From assembly GCA_965200955.1 (NCBI GenBank), contig OZ241742.1, positions 2,728,001 to 2,792,000 on the forward strand: 64,000 nt of DNA, read 5' to 3'. Below are positions 28,399 through 38,473 of this stretch, piece after piece (position 1 is the stretch's first letter; each line of letters begins with the position of its first letter). Origin of the DNA: Bin80 sp026708685. Lineage in GTDB: Bacteria; Bacteroidota; Rhodothermia; Rhodothermales; Bin80. A model generated the notes under the pieces. The model saw nothing but the letters and a program-made list of their open reading frames with translations, searched no databases and was not told the origin of the DNA. A program made the position numbers and the translations under genes.

Positions 28399-29742
28399 TT
28401 ATACACGAGATTGAGAGAAATCAAGAGAGCGAGCAACCAGAATCCATTGATCAGAGATATTTTTGTCCCTTTTGAGAATACCATTCAAACTTGCAATGAT
28501 CTCAGTCGCATCGTCCTGATTGAGTCCAGATGAAAGAGATTTAAAACCATGAGCCAATAAACCATGATTGCGTGCACGAACATAATCCTTATTAGATTCA
28601 TTCAATAGTATAGTTGCCATCGGATCATTAAATACTTTTTTCAAGAGTCTCAAAGTCTGGAGTTTACTTGCGATCATGAACCCATTACGGGAATCCAATG
28701 GTTTTGACTTTTTTTTCAGTAAATAATTATTAAATTCTTTAACTTTATCATCATTCTCAGGAAGCCGACCACTATCATAGCCATGATCAAAAAGTCGATA
28801 CTGTCCGATAAGTTCTAATACACGATACCATCTGGTACCAGCATCTTCAAAATGCCCATCTCGAAATCTACGCTCAGCATTGGCCAGTAAGTCACAGACC
28901 AGATAACCAGTATATTCTGCCATTCTTTCCTCATATTGATCTGAATCAATCTCTCTACAAGGAATTTCAGCGAGATGCCCCATCCACTCTTTCATTTCCT
29001 GAGTTGGTGAGAATTCCCCTGCTGACGAAGTGACCTCTTGATTACTATTCATTAATTCATGAGCACCTTTATAATCAAATCGATCCCATGCAGCATAAAT
29101 CTTTGCCACATAGATATATGCTTTTAATTGAGTAAGCATTGATATTGGTAAACTCTCCTTATGAAAAGAATCCTTGAAAGGCCATTTTGAAACTGCTTCA
29201 AAATCTCCGTGACGCATCAAGCGTTCAATCATGATGATTTGTTGCCGAGCAGTGGCCACCTCTGGATTAACCGATTTAATCTTCTCAGTACCAGCAATCA
29301 CCCTGCCCCCATCTCCTCGCTCACCTTCAATATATCGTAGGATAGGAATATTCCACGCAACACCCGCGAGCACTAATGCAGCACTCATTGCTTTAGTACC
29401 TCGCGTAAAATCTAAGGTAATCGATTCCGAAGGTATCCCATCGAATTCAATGATTTTGCGAAGCACTTGATCAAAGTGAGTAAAAGTGGCATCCGCATCA
29501 TTTTCATCACCATCATTCGGAATTGGAATAATTTTAGGTTCTATCAGCAAGTGATTATTCCGCCGCTTGACCTCTTTTGCCTGTTGCAGTGTAGACTGCG
29601 AAGGCAATAGGATGATTTGAGTCCAGTTGCCATCATCTATGCTTTTCTGTAAAGGAGTATAGAGTGAATCTTCTATGTTATTTTGATTACCAGTTCCTAT
29701 AGTGAGTAGCAAAACGGAATTCTCTATTTTTGATGTATTCAT
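28399..29742 (-). CDS. CARF-HEPN effector of the Cas02710/Csm6-like type
   Basis: A 447-residue protein. The N-terminal CARF-type Rossmann fold has LLLTIGTGNQNN (residues 12-23) and the ligand-binding signature LDFTRGTKAMSAALVLAG. The C-terminal helical region carries RNHGLLAH at 391-398, an R-x6-H HEPN ribonuclease motif. The family is activated by cyclic oligoadenylate made by Cas10 and then cuts RNA non-specifically. Its start overlaps the end of cmr6-1 by 4 bp, so it is translated with the Cmr genes. The exact subfamily (TIGR02710 versus Csm6) is a judgement from motifs. Confidence 0.85.
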   Translation of the reverse strand: MNTSKIENSVLLLTIGTGNQNNIEDSLYTPLQKSIDDGNWTQIILLPSQSTLQQAKEVKRRNNHLLIEPKIIPIPNDGDENDADATFTHFDQVLRKIIEFDGIPSESITLDFTRGTKAMSAALVLAGVAWNIPILRYIEGERGDGGRVIAGTEKIKSVNPEVATARQQIIMIERLMRHGDFEAVSKWPFKDSFHKESLPISMLTQLKAYIYVAKIYAAWDRFDYKGAHELMNSNQEVTSSAGEFSPTQEMKEWMGHLAEIPCREIDSDQYEERMAEYTGYLVCDLLANAERRFRDGHFEDAGTRWYRVLELIGQYRLFDHGYDSGRLPENDDKVKEFNNYLLKKKSKPLDSRNGFMIASKLQTLRLLKKVFNDPMATILLNESNKDYVRARNHGLLAHGFKSLSSGLNQDDATEIIASLNGILKRDKNISDQWILVARSLDFSQSRV

Positions 29743-32084
29743 CTTCGCTTCCCCCTTCTACGATTAGAGGAGCGTGACTTAGAAGAATGTCTACGGTTTG
29801 ATGCAGTCTTTTTTTGAGGAGGGGGATCCCATTTAAAATCAATTTGGTCAATGTTTTTATGTACGGACTGAATATAGAGTTTTACCTTGTCACCATCCAC
29901 CACATCTTTTTCCGGTATATCATCAATGATTGGACCACTCCATCCGCTTCCAAGATGTAAAGCTTTTCGTTTACCTTTTTTCGTTCGTTCACTGAGAATT
30001 TCTGCTTCAACTGTATCACCACTGGATGGAAGTCTGTCTAATTGTACTCCAGATTGAGAATCAGTGAACGAATGAGAATGCTCTGATTCAGCATTGATTT
30101 CATAAGAAATATTTCCCTTTGGCTTAGGTGACTCCTTTGAACTCCTTGAATGAATCTGACCTTTTACAATATCTATAAATTCTTCAAGAATCTCTTGACT
30201 TTCTACGGCATTAGGCAATCTTGGAGATGGGAAAGCCGTAAGGCGGATTGCAAACTTACCATCTGACTGAGAGACCAGACTCCATAAAACAGGAGAAGCA
30301 TGGCGTTCACGAAGTTCTTTGCGGCTGTCACCTTTTAATCTCCTTGGAGTTCCCAATGCGAGGCGATCTTTCTTTTCCAGTTCCTTTGTGGCAAGCTTCA
30401 CGGATTCTCCAATCATATGACATGCAAACCAAGGATTGTCACAATTCCACTCGGTAGGAAAATCTTCTAACAATGCATTGTCTAAGGAGGGAGCATAGAG
30501 CTCCTGCTTTAAAATAGTAATTCCACATTTCTTAGCAAAAGATTCTGCAAGATGGTGGCAACTCTCAAGTGATTCAAGTTCATCAACAGAGATGTCCGAT
30601 AGCGAACCGAATCCTTTCCTTGATTTGGCTCCAACCCCTCCATAACGGCATAATAACCATAATGCGGCAGATGCTTGGCTTATGGCTTCATCAGCATCAA
30701 TCCTTATTTCCTTTCCCGTTTCTGGAATATAATAAGTATCTCTTGCAGTCAAGATGATCTCCCATTGAGCACATTCATGCCTATACCATCGATTATCTTT
30801 TTCGTTCATGTCTTCCATACCATAAGTATAATAATACAAGCCCATCGTCATTTTCTTAGGAGGCCCGCCTCGCGGATCTGATATGCCACAGTTGTTAAGA
30901 AAAGTAGGATTCAAGGAATACTGATCAATATGATTGCCAGAAATGCTATGTATGGAAATTGAAACAGGACTTCCACTATCAACACTACCCCAGATGCTGT
31001 TTTCAAGTCGTTTAAGATCGTGAAGATCAATCTTTCCAGCATACATTGTTCTCCACCACCATCGTAACAAACCCCGTAGGGTTGAACCACGCAATTTACA
31101 GTCTTCTCGCTTCTGACTTGCACCTGCCAAAAATGCAGGAGATACGAGTTTCAATTCGTACTTCTTGGTCCTCAACGTAGATGGAGAAGTTATTTTAATG
31201 GATTCTGGCAGATGAAAACGTCCATATCCAGCATTCGTTTTTGCCCCTGCTCCACCAGTATTCAAAGCATGGATGAGCCATGATGATGCAATTTCAAGTA
31301 CATCATCACCGGATGGGTTTCTATCGGTAATTGCAAACGCAAAAGCAGTATTTGAGTGGATACATAGAAAATATACTGGAACTGGATCTTCCCAATCCCC
31401 AGGGGCAGACTTCTTATTGTCAGAACTGTAATACTTTGTATGGTGATTGTTTGTAATATCAATATCCAGTCGGGGCCACTCATTCGGCCATGCATCATGA
31501 AAGACCAATCGCCCAGTAGTTGAAGAGTGTTCTGGCTCAACACCATTAGGTCGCCAGCCAGGAGTATCTCGCTGAGCAGATGCATACTTGAATGATTCAG
31601 AGTTGGCACCGTATCCAAAAAGTTGATCTATGGTCTTCCAAGCCACTTTCTGATTTTCTTGATCTGGTGCCCACCTCGTCTCTGCCCAACTACGAACCAG
31701 TCCCTTAATTCCGCTTCCAGAAATGTAAGGGAAACCATAGACTGGATGAAGGCAAAGCCCCGCATTTTCCCATACCCCATCACGAGAGATGTGAAGTGCT
31801 AAAGGATTGGCAGTGACTAAATCAACTCTGCATGCCTTTAAAGTGTCTAAAACGGCAGAGCGTCTCATAGTAAGGTTTTGGAGAAGGTCATTGGATCCAT
31901 CAATGTTGAGGGTTTCATTGAAAGCATTTTTCTTATCCTCTTCCTTACCGGAATTAATGATCGTAAACTTATCCAGATGAAGTCCCAGCTGACGCGAACT
32001 TAATGGAAAGAGTGATTGATTCCCATTGAGTTTGACAAGATCTTGAGTGGTTTTGGGAAGAACTAATTGTGAAGTGTTTGACAT
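29739..32084 (-). CDS. Fused type III-B RAMP protein, Cmr6-Cmr1
   Basis: ATG 32084 gives 781 residues. It lies 2 bp after the cmr5 stop, with GGAG about ten bases upstream. Residues of about 70-300 look like Cmr6 (LCLHPVYGFPYISGSGIKGL at about 110-129, then GGAGAKTNAGYG near 277-288). Residues of about 308 onward look like Cmr1 (YELKLVSPAFLAGASQKRED, then RGSTLRGLLRWWWRTM). A basic, disordered tail rich in Arg, Lys and Ser ends the protein. No separate cmr1 or cmr6 exists in the locus, so this fusion should supply both the 3'-end cap subunits of the complex. Confidence 0.85.
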   Translation of the reverse strand: MSNTSQLVLPKTTQDLVKLNGNQSLFPLSSRQLGLHLDKFTIINSGKEEDKKNAFNETLNIDGSNDLLQNLTMRRSAVLDTLKACRVDLVTANPLALHISRDGVWENAGLCLHPVYGFPYISGSGIKGLVRSWAETRWAPDQENQKVAWKTIDQLFGYGANSESFKYASAQRDTPGWRPNGVEPEHSSTTGRLVFHDAWPNEWPRLDIDITNNHHTKYYSSDNKKSAPGDWEDPVPVYFLCIHSNTAFAFAITDRNPSGDDVLEIASSWLIHALNTGGAGAKTNAGYGRFHLPESIKITSPSTLRTKKYELKLVSPAFLAGASQKREDCKLRGSTLRGLLRWWWRTMYAGKIDLHDLKRLENSIWGSVDSGSPVSISIHSISGNHIDQYSLNPTFLNNCGISDPRGGPPKKMTMGLYYYTYGMEDMNEKDNRWYRHECAQWEIILTARDTYYIPETGKEIRIDADEAISQASAALWLLCRYGGVGAKSRKGFGSLSDISVDELESLESCHHLAESFAKKCGITILKQELYAPSLDNALLEDFPTEWNCDNPWFACHMIGESVKLATKELEKKDRLALGTPRRLKGDSRKELRERHASPVLWSLVSQSDGKFAIRLTAFPSPRLPNAVESQEILEEFIDIVKGQIHSRSSKESPKPKGNISYEINAESEHSHSFTDSQSGVQLDRLPSSGDTVEAEILSERTKKGKRKALHLGSGWSGPIIDDIPEKDVVDGDKVKLYIQSVHKNIDQIDFKWDPPPQKKTASNRRHSSKSRSSNRRRGKRR

Positions 32085-32085
32085 G

Positions 32086-32499
32086 TCAATTTTCTCCGTC
32101 CTGTTTGATTTCGGCTTCGGCAAATCTTCCCAGCCACTGCAAATACATCAGCACTTCATCAGTGGCACGCCGCAAAAATTCCGCATCACCTTGAATAATA
32201 GCCGTTAGAATTGCATTTGGTGGAGGGGGATTCTGAATTTGATCGGAAAATTTTCGTTCATTCAGGACCCATTTGGATAGATCAATTAAAAGCAATGCCT
32301 TAGCATCAGACCTACCATTGGATTTTGCATATAGAAACCCCAATGCCTGCCCAAGTCCAGAGGCACGAATTCGAATAGGTAGCCGTTTCACTTCTCGGGC
32401 ATACTCCTCACCGATTGAATCTGCTTCCTCTTGGATTCTCTCTATGGATTTCCATGCGTGTTTCGCACGAAGTTGGTCAAGTGTAGCTCGGTTACTCAT
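32086..32499 (-). CDS. cmr5: Cmr5 small subunit
   Basis: A 137-residue all-helical protein from ATG 32499 (a TTG at 32514 is the other option and would overlap cmr4). AREVKRLPIRIRASGLGQAL followed by FLYAKSN is the typical Cmr5 core. It packs along the crRNA filament opposite Cmr4. It lies between cmr4 and the Cmr6-Cmr1 fusion with almost no gaps. Confidence 0.9.
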   Translation of the reverse strand: MSNRATLDQLRAKHAWKSIERIQEEADSIGEEYAREVKRLPIRIRASGLGQALGFLYAKSNGRSDAKALLLIDLSKWVLNERKFSDQIQNPPPPNAILTAIIQGDAEFLRRATDEVLMYLQWLGRFAEAEIKQDGEN

Positions 32500-32510
32500 C
32501 AATATCAACT

Positions 32511-33386
32511 TCAAAAACGATTGGAAAATTGAATACCACAGATTCCCTTTCCAATGGTTTCTCCGCCGCCAATCTGGATATAGGGAAGGAGTCTGCTCTG
32601 AAATGTCCCCAGTAACTCTTTACCACTAGCTTTATAATCAGATCGATGACTATGCTGACAAATCACCAATGAATAAAGGATTGTTTCAGCGGGAAGGTAT
32701 TCCTCATAGAATAGTGCAGATTTTTTAACCGTCTTGGTACGATAGTCAAGTCCAATGCGGGCATTGACCTCGGTGGCATTTTGAACGAAAAATGTAAAAT
32801 CATCATTATTCAGCACGGCTAAATGACTCTTGATTCTCTCTGCAGTATGTTCATCTGATGTCACTCGCGGAGCTAACCATTCGGCCAAATCACTGGGGCA
32901 TCTCTTGACAGAAAACTCAAACTCCTCCAGAATCATTTTATCATCAGAAACTAATGGACTGCTCTCAGAACAGTATGCATGATCTCGATCGGGAGCAGGA
33001 ATTGTAGGTACTGATCCCCCGTTAATGATACCTAAATCGCGTTGCAAACGATACAAAACATCTGGGCAAGTGACCCATGCAAAGACACCAGATAACGATC
33101 GGACGGGAAAAGCAAGAATTCGTGCATCCGAAAAATTCAAAGCACCAGCATAATCTTCATTAGATGAAGTTTCAGGTCCAAATAAGGTCAATTCCTCCTC
33201 GTTATTCTCCTCAGATGCACCCTTGAATGAACTACGGAACACTCCCTTCAATGATGAACCAGGGATGGTCGGCCAATTCGTGTGCCGCTCTCTCTGTATG
33301 GGCAAGTCAATGACCCCCAGAGCAGTGCCTCCACCTGGATGAAGTCCAGTGAGTGCATGAATAAACATGATCGTTTGATCAGACAT
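32511..33386 (-). CDS. cmr4: Cmr4 backbone RAMP with target-RNA cleavage role
   Basis: A 291-residue RAMP beginning MSDQTIMFIHALTGLHPGGG, then ALGVIDLPIQRERHTNWPTI and PGSSLKGVFRSSF, the standard Cmr4 opening. The Asp in VIDLPIQRE fits the catalytic Asp that cuts target RNA at 6-nt steps in known Cmr complexes. The C-terminal glycine loop is IGGGETIGKGI. It overlaps the end of cmr3 by 8 bp. Confidence 0.93.
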   Translation of the reverse strand: MSDQTIMFIHALTGLHPGGGTALGVIDLPIQRERHTNWPTIPGSSLKGVFRSSFKGASEENNEEELTLFGPETSSNEDYAGALNFSDARILAFPVRSLSGVFAWVTCPDVLYRLQRDLGIINGGSVPTIPAPDRDHAYCSESSPLVSDDKMILEEFEFSVKRCPSDLAEWLAPRVTSDEHTAERIKSHLAVLNNDDFTFFVQNATEVNARIGLDYRTKTVKKSALFYEEYLPAETILYSLVICQHSHRSDYKASGKELLGTFQSRLLPYIQIGGGETIGKGICGIQFSNRF

Positions 33387-34470
33387 AGTTCCAATTACCC
33401 GTTAAAAAATGGCCCCATCCCTCCAATGCATCATGATGTTCAACCAATGATGTGGGAATAGGTGTATCCTTTGATAGAAAATATACTGTTCCAGCTGGAA
33501 CCATAAATCGATTTGGCTTGGGTCCACCCCTCGCCAAATCCCAACCAGAGATACCCTCTGGATGAGAAACAGATGCCGCAATACATGGTAAGTCGGGTGG
33601 TTTCCATCCATCAAAATACGCTGGTGAAGTAAGAAGTAGTATACGACCATCACCTTCATCAAGTGGAAGGTCATTTGGCCAAAAACCACCATCTTGCTGT
33701 GAAATTACGACAGACCTACCCTCTCCGCCAAATTTCAAAATGATATTTTCAGCAAGAAGAGGTGCAATCAGTTCATCATCCCCAGAAATTTCACCGCAAA
33801 ATTCAACATCTGGTTGAAGAACGAGCAAGCCTGAAGAATAAATCATTCCATCGCGTGCCGTATTTCTTTTAGGGTGAATAGCTATACCGACTCTGCGGTC
33901 AATTTGATATAGTTGATCTGGAGTAATCAAATCACTCATAGAGGGCCTATTGCCACGGAGAAAGGTGCGAAGTCCTGATTGGGTGAGATAACCAGATGCA
34001 GTTTCATGAGACTGCCGTCCATAGCTCCAAAGCGGGCGGAGCCCCGAATTCATCTTCTTCCATCCAGATGGTAATGTCTGGAGTGGATCAAGACGAATGA
34101 GTGGTTGAAATTGCTCCAATGAACCCTGTTGTTTGTCAACCCTTAGACTGGATGGCACTGGCAGTAAGGTTTCACCTTTTTTTCTGAGCCATGGACCACT
34201 CATCTTCATCTTCTTTAAGGCAGGAACCGGATCGTTTTCATCATCCAATGCTCTGTCAAAAGAACCGTACTTCTTGACATGAAGTCCAAATTGTTTGAGG
34301 TTCACATCATGTGCCTTGAGAAGAAATGTTCGCATTGCACCTGCAAATGTTTGAGGAGTTGGTAGACCAGAATCAGCATACTGAGTCGTATCAAACGGGC
34401 GTGCATCTCTGAATGAAAGAGTATCAAGCGGACGCATGGATATTCTTATTGTCGTCTGTCTATCTACCAT
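33379..34470 (-). CDS. cmr3: Cmr3, crRNA 5'-handle-binding RAMP
   Basis: The start at 34470 gives 363 residues: MVDRQTTIRISMRPLDTLSF, then RDARPFD, the family's start pattern. GAGGAG lies just upstream and overlaps the end of cmr2. The frame is open further to 34578, but those residues lie inside cmr2 and are unlike the family. Cmr3 binds Cas10 and the crRNA 5' tag in known complexes. Confidence 0.9.
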   Translation of the reverse strand: MVDRQTTIRISMRPLDTLSFRDARPFDTTQYADSGLPTPQTFAGAMRTFLLKAHDVNLKQFGLHVKKYGSFDRALDDENDPVPALKKMKMSGPWLRKKGETLLPVPSSLRVDKQQGSLEQFQPLIRLDPLQTLPSGWKKMNSGLRPLWSYGRQSHETASGYLTQSGLRTFLRGNRPSMSDLITPDQLYQIDRRVGIAIHPKRNTARDGMIYSSGLLVLQPDVEFCGEISGDDELIAPLLAENIILKFGGEGRSVVISQQDGGFWPNDLPLDEGDGRILLLTSPAYFDGWKPPDLPCIAASVSHPEGISGWDLARGGPKPNRFMVPAGTVYFLSKDTPIPTSLVEHHDALEGWGHFLTGNWNYV

Positions 34471-37045
34471 CAACTCCTCGTGCAATAAATGCCGCTCCCA
34501 GACATAACTGGATAAAATTTCCCAATTGACTGTTGGAATCTTTAGTGTGTAATCTGTAATGAGGCCACCATTGATCAATGGATGTGACTTCCGAAGAGGC
34601 TTTTACATCTTCCATTGCCTGTGATCTATTGATGAGGCGTTTAATTTCAGCATTGACCGCATTGCTTGGCAAATGGGAAAGAACGGATGATTCTCGTCTG
34701 AGTTGGTAAAGCCAACGATCCGAAAGTCCAGAGCTGAATGCATTAGAGATATCTTCAAACCAATTTGCAAGCTTCCATGAGAGATCGCAACGACTGTGCT
34801 CCCCTGATCTACGCATAAATCGTAAAGTCACACGATTCTTGCCGTTAGACTTAGATTCTTTTTCAGCATCTCGGGCGGCCTGTAAAGCTGCACGTAAATC
34901 TTCTTTGTAGTGTACATAGGCTATCCCAGCGGAAAGCGTTGCCTTATCCCCCATAGCTAAAGAATATCTTTGTTGAACTTGCGTCCAACCTCTGATATCC
35001 CCATTCCCCCCTTGGAATGCTTCATACAAATCCATTGCACACTGCAACGCACATCGGGCAGGTAACAGTGCAAGAACATCATCACCGCCAGAATAAATCA
35101 ATGTTCCCTGATGACGATGGACAATATTTGGCACACTATGGGTGGCAAAGTTGTTCAGTGCTTCGCTAATCGCACCATGTAAAGCAGGACCAACTGGACG
35201 CTTAACCTGAATTCCCTCAGTATTAAGGTTTTCATAGTACTTACGCAGTTTAGGATGAAGTATTTCTTTAACTTTAGGGGCATGTTCTCCTTTTAACCAC
35301 AACCCCATATTGTCCGCGTCCATTACCAAAATGGCATAATAGCTTGGGGGGCTACCATCTGATCTTTTTGCATTTCTAATCTCATTCCAGTATGTGTCTG
35401 GGATTTTTTCATCATCCTCAGTTTGCTGTCTTTGGTGTAGCCACTGCCCATTCCATGAATGCCAATTCTTGAAAGAATTCAAGTATTTTTGAAGCCATTC
35501 AATTGCCGCGATGGTTGCAGTATCTGGATAGGGTAAATCCGATTGTTTCAGATTGAGTTGATACTGGAGAAACATGGATGGTGCAAAACGCTTGCAGAGT
35601 GCTATGGCACAGAATCGATCTTTCTTTCTGATCTTATCAATGTGATGATCATGTGCTTTGCTTGCTTTGGACCAAAATGTAGCAGATGCATCTAAATTTG
35701 CTGGCCCCATCTGCTCATACGTTCCAAAGAGACTACACTTGGGGCCAGAGGGGAATATCGGTGAAATCTGAGGAATGTGTCGTATCGATCTATTTGCCTC
35801 CGCAATCCGTGCAGAGACTTCCATCTGTGCTTGCCACTGACCAGCTTTGTCTTGTTTGAAAGGGGGTTTTTCTTGATAAGGAATAACCTCATGCATCTCA
35901 CGAATTTTCTGTGCATGATCCCATACATCTCCGAAGTTTGATTGACCACCTATGAGCGATGCCATCATTGAATCATCCAAATCGTTTATCGGACAAATGG
36001 ATGTTGTCACATCAAAATAATTATTGACTTGGGACTCCCAGTGAATTCCCCAATCAGGATCAAGTTGAGAGAATATTTGATTTAATTTACCATAGACTTG
36101 ATTTGAGAGAGACTGCCATGCATATGAAATTGCCTCTCTGCACGCTGTTTCAAAATCAGATGCAATCTTTCCATCTTTTCCATAAGGTATCAATGCGACA
36201 AATCTATTAGGAAGAGATGGAGATTGGCGGCTTACTCGTGAAGGCAGATCTATCAATTTTTCAAGACCTGAATACCGCCGTAACCACAAATCAACCAATG
36301 AATTGCCGCGTAAGGCAGGGTAAACCATCACTGTTGGTCCTAGATCTCGAATGATGGGTAAAATTCCTTGGAAAATCAGCCAGGAGAGAATCGTGCTTCC
36401 AGACCACAAATCCCTTAAACTCCTTGAAGCTTGAATAAATGCTTGAACTGGGCCTAAGGACACCGAAAGAATCGCATAGCCATAGCCGAATTGACTCGCA
36501 GCCTTGATTCCACTGGTGATGTCAGCATGTTGTATTAATGTATGATCTGGAACTCGCGTATCGGCTGGTAGACGGATGTAATTAAGTCCAAATTTGTCGT
36601 ACAATTGGCTTGGCAAAAGTCGCCAAAGAGCCAAAAAACGTAGATGGGCATCGGCATCTTCAGGTAATTGATCAATGATACTGCTGATTGCATCGGATAC
36701 TTGAAAAGAAGAAATCTCTGAAACGTTGATCTCATCGGGTTGAGCACTAACGGGGTGAAATATTGTTAATGAACCATTGGATGTATTCACAGCACGCTCT
36801 CCATCATAGCCAGCGGTTGGCATTGGAATTCTATCAGCAACAGATGCGATCAAATCTGCCGATTTAGAGGTGCTTTCTACATTAGAGATCGTATGATCTT
36901 TTCCCAGTGCTGTTTGTACGTGACGCAATGCCCGACTTTGGTGATCACGTATGGATAGAGCTTTGTCAAATGGATCATGCATCCAAGCCCCAAGTACATG
37001 CTCCCAATCAGTTTTGCATATAACTCTTTCCTGAGCGTTATCCAT
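34460..37045 (-). CDS. cmr2: Cas10/Cmr2 signalling subunit
   Basis: An 861-residue Cas10. The N-terminal HD-like stretch is WMHDPFDKALSIRDHQ (H23, D24, H35). The first palm-like domain has VMDADNMGLWL, and the second palm carries the cyclase motif GGDD at 653-656 (LIYSGGDDVLALLP). A zinc-type Cys pair may lie between them. The intact GGDD predicts synthesis of cyclic oligoadenylate when target RNA is bound, which fits the CARF-HEPN gene in the same operon. It is the first gene of the minus-strand operon. Confidence 0.94.
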   Translation of the reverse strand: MDNAQERVICKTDWEHVLGAWMHDPFDKALSIRDHQSRALRHVQTALGKDHTISNVESTSKSADLIASVADRIPMPTAGYDGERAVNTSNGSLTIFHPVSAQPDEINVSEISSFQVSDAISSIIDQLPEDADAHLRFLALWRLLPSQLYDKFGLNYIRLPADTRVPDHTLIQHADITSGIKAASQFGYGYAILSVSLGPVQAFIQASRSLRDLWSGSTILSWLIFQGILPIIRDLGPTVMVYPALRGNSLVDLWLRRYSGLEKLIDLPSRVSRQSPSLPNRFVALIPYGKDGKIASDFETACREAISYAWQSLSNQVYGKLNQIFSQLDPDWGIHWESQVNNYFDVTTSICPINDLDDSMMASLIGGQSNFGDVWDHAQKIREMHEVIPYQEKPPFKQDKAGQWQAQMEVSARIAEANRSIRHIPQISPIFPSGPKCSLFGTYEQMGPANLDASATFWSKASKAHDHHIDKIRKKDRFCAIALCKRFAPSMFLQYQLNLKQSDLPYPDTATIAAIEWLQKYLNSFKNWHSWNGQWLHQRQQTEDDEKIPDTYWNEIRNAKRSDGSPPSYYAILVMDADNMGLWLKGEHAPKVKEILHPKLRKYYENLNTEGIQVKRPVGPALHGAISEALNNFATHSVPNIVHRHQGTLIYSGGDDVLALLPARCALQCAMDLYEAFQGGNGDIRGWTQVQQRYSLAMGDKATLSAGIAYVHYKEDLRAALQAARDAEKESKSNGKNRVTLRFMRRSGEHSRCDLSWKLANWFEDISNAFSSGLSDRWLYQLRRESSVLSHLPSNAVNAEIKRLINRSQAMEDVKASSEVTSIDQWWPHYRLHTKDSNSQLGNFIQLCLGAAFIARGVDGR

Positions 37046-37425
37046 GATGTGAAAACAATACGAACTAAAAATGATGCCTAATTTACGAAACCTTGTTTAA
37101 TTCTCAGTCATCAATCGTGTGACGTGATTTCAATTTCTTTCAACTAACATGTTCAACAAGCAGGTTCGGATTTGATGAGATGGCTATGATAATTTCTTAA
37201 TCATACGCCACTTCCATTACATATGAGATCAGCATTCCATCCGACCCACTCAATGGTAAATAAATCAAACAAACTTTCAAGATTGTATGTATCAATGATA
37301 TTGAATTTGATGGACCAGATAATCGATCCAAGGGCGGATGTATACAATCAATGACGTAAATAATCCGATAAGTGAATCTTTCATCATTTTCATAGATCTT
37401 TCTGTGAGTTCATTCAATAACAACC
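37046..37425. promoter_or_regulatory. Divergent promoter region between cmr2 and cas6
   Basis: A 380-bp AT-rich gene-free gap separates the leftward cmr operon from rightward cas6. Both transcripts must start here. No consensus promoter was pinned down by eye. Confidence 0.5.
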
Positions 37426-38325
37426 ATGAAGAGTAATCTTCAAAATGATCCATGTTCTGAGTTTGAAGTGAATCTCCAAAAACTACTTGGAACGATCACG
37501 GTCAATGCCTGGCGACTTTATCTTCGTACTCCATACACACATGCTACGACTCCAATGATTCGAGGCGTTTGGGGGCGTGCACTCAGACATGTTGATCGCG
37601 CTTTATATGACGAAATATTTATCGGTTCAAATCAGCAGAGCCAGAATTTGCCCCGCTACATCTTGCGCCCCGCTCCTGCGGATCCCAACACTGCACCAGC
37701 CATTGACTTAATTCTATTTAACGTAGATGAAAATTGCGATCAAACCATATGGAAATCCTGGGAAATGGCAAGTGTCATGGGGTTGGGGAAAAATCGTGAG
37801 CCATTTCGGATAAGGCGGAGAGAATGTTTGACTTCGGATAATGCCATAGATGGTTTCAACTGGAATTCTTGGACGCTATCTGATGTGCAGTGGCCATTAC
37901 CAAATCCACCTGAATCCACCCCCTGTCAATTGAGATTTGACGTTCCATTGCGACTCATAAAAAAACGCAGCTTATTAAGAACCCCTGAGTTTTCAGATTT
38001 AATCACCGCGTCATTTCGCAGGATTGCTTTATTGGCTGGATTGCAACGTAGTGCTAGCTACGCTCATCTGATCCGAACCGCTAAATTCTTATCCAGTCAT
38101 ACTGAGGCTCACCCATGGGTTGGAGAAAAATGTAATCTTGTCCGATGGTCTGGAGCACAACAACGAGAAGTTGAACTCTTTGGAGTAACGGGTTCAATTG
38201 TTTTGCCAAATGGTGCTGGGGCGGTTTGGCCTCTTATTTCCGCTTCTCAGTGGTCCCATCTAGGGAAAGGAACAGTGTTTGGAATGGGGCAAATTCAGAT
38301 TATGAATATGTCTAGTACAAAGTGA
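37426..38325 (+). CDS. cas6: Cas6 pre-crRNA processing endoribonuclease
   Basis: A 299-residue RAMP protein. TPMIRGVWGRALRHVDRALY near the N-terminus and the C-terminal ASQWSHLGKGTVFGMGQIQI carry the glycine-rich loop of Cas6. The family cuts the repeat to leave the 8-nt 5' handle on crRNAs. It is transcribed away from the cmr operon and ends about 150 bp before the convergent RT-nitrilase gene. Several His residues (for example in TPYTHATTP) could be catalytic, but the active site cannot be assigned by eye. Confidence 0.85.
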   Translation: MKSNLQNDPCSEFEVNLQKLLGTITVNAWRLYLRTPYTHATTPMIRGVWGRALRHVDRALYDEIFIGSNQQSQNLPRYILRPAPADPNTAPAIDLILFNVDENCDQTIWKSWEMASVMGLGKNREPFRIRRRECLTSDNAIDGFNWNSWTLSDVQWPLPNPPESTPCQLRFDVPLRLIKKRSLLRTPEFSDLITASFRRIALLAGLQRSASYAHLIRTAKFLSSHTEAHPWVGEKCNLVRWSGAQQREVELFGVTGSIVLPNGAGAVWPLISASQWSHLGKGTVFGMGQIQIMNMSSTK

Positions 38326-38473
38326 TGCGATCATCTCAAAGGATGATTTAGATGAAATACTCCAATGGTGGTGATCAGTGATTTTCTGTACTTCAGAAAC
38401 GAAATCAGTGGACAGTATTTAGGAAGAATATCTCTCGATTTAAAGATTTAAGCCACAGAATGCATGGATTCAT

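Noticed and set aside
37426..38325. Reading this gene as a Cmr1 or Cmr6 subunit because it is a RAMP in the locus
   Set aside because: Its C-terminal glycine loop, position and orientation fit Cas6. Both Cmr modules are already present in the 29739-32084 fusion.
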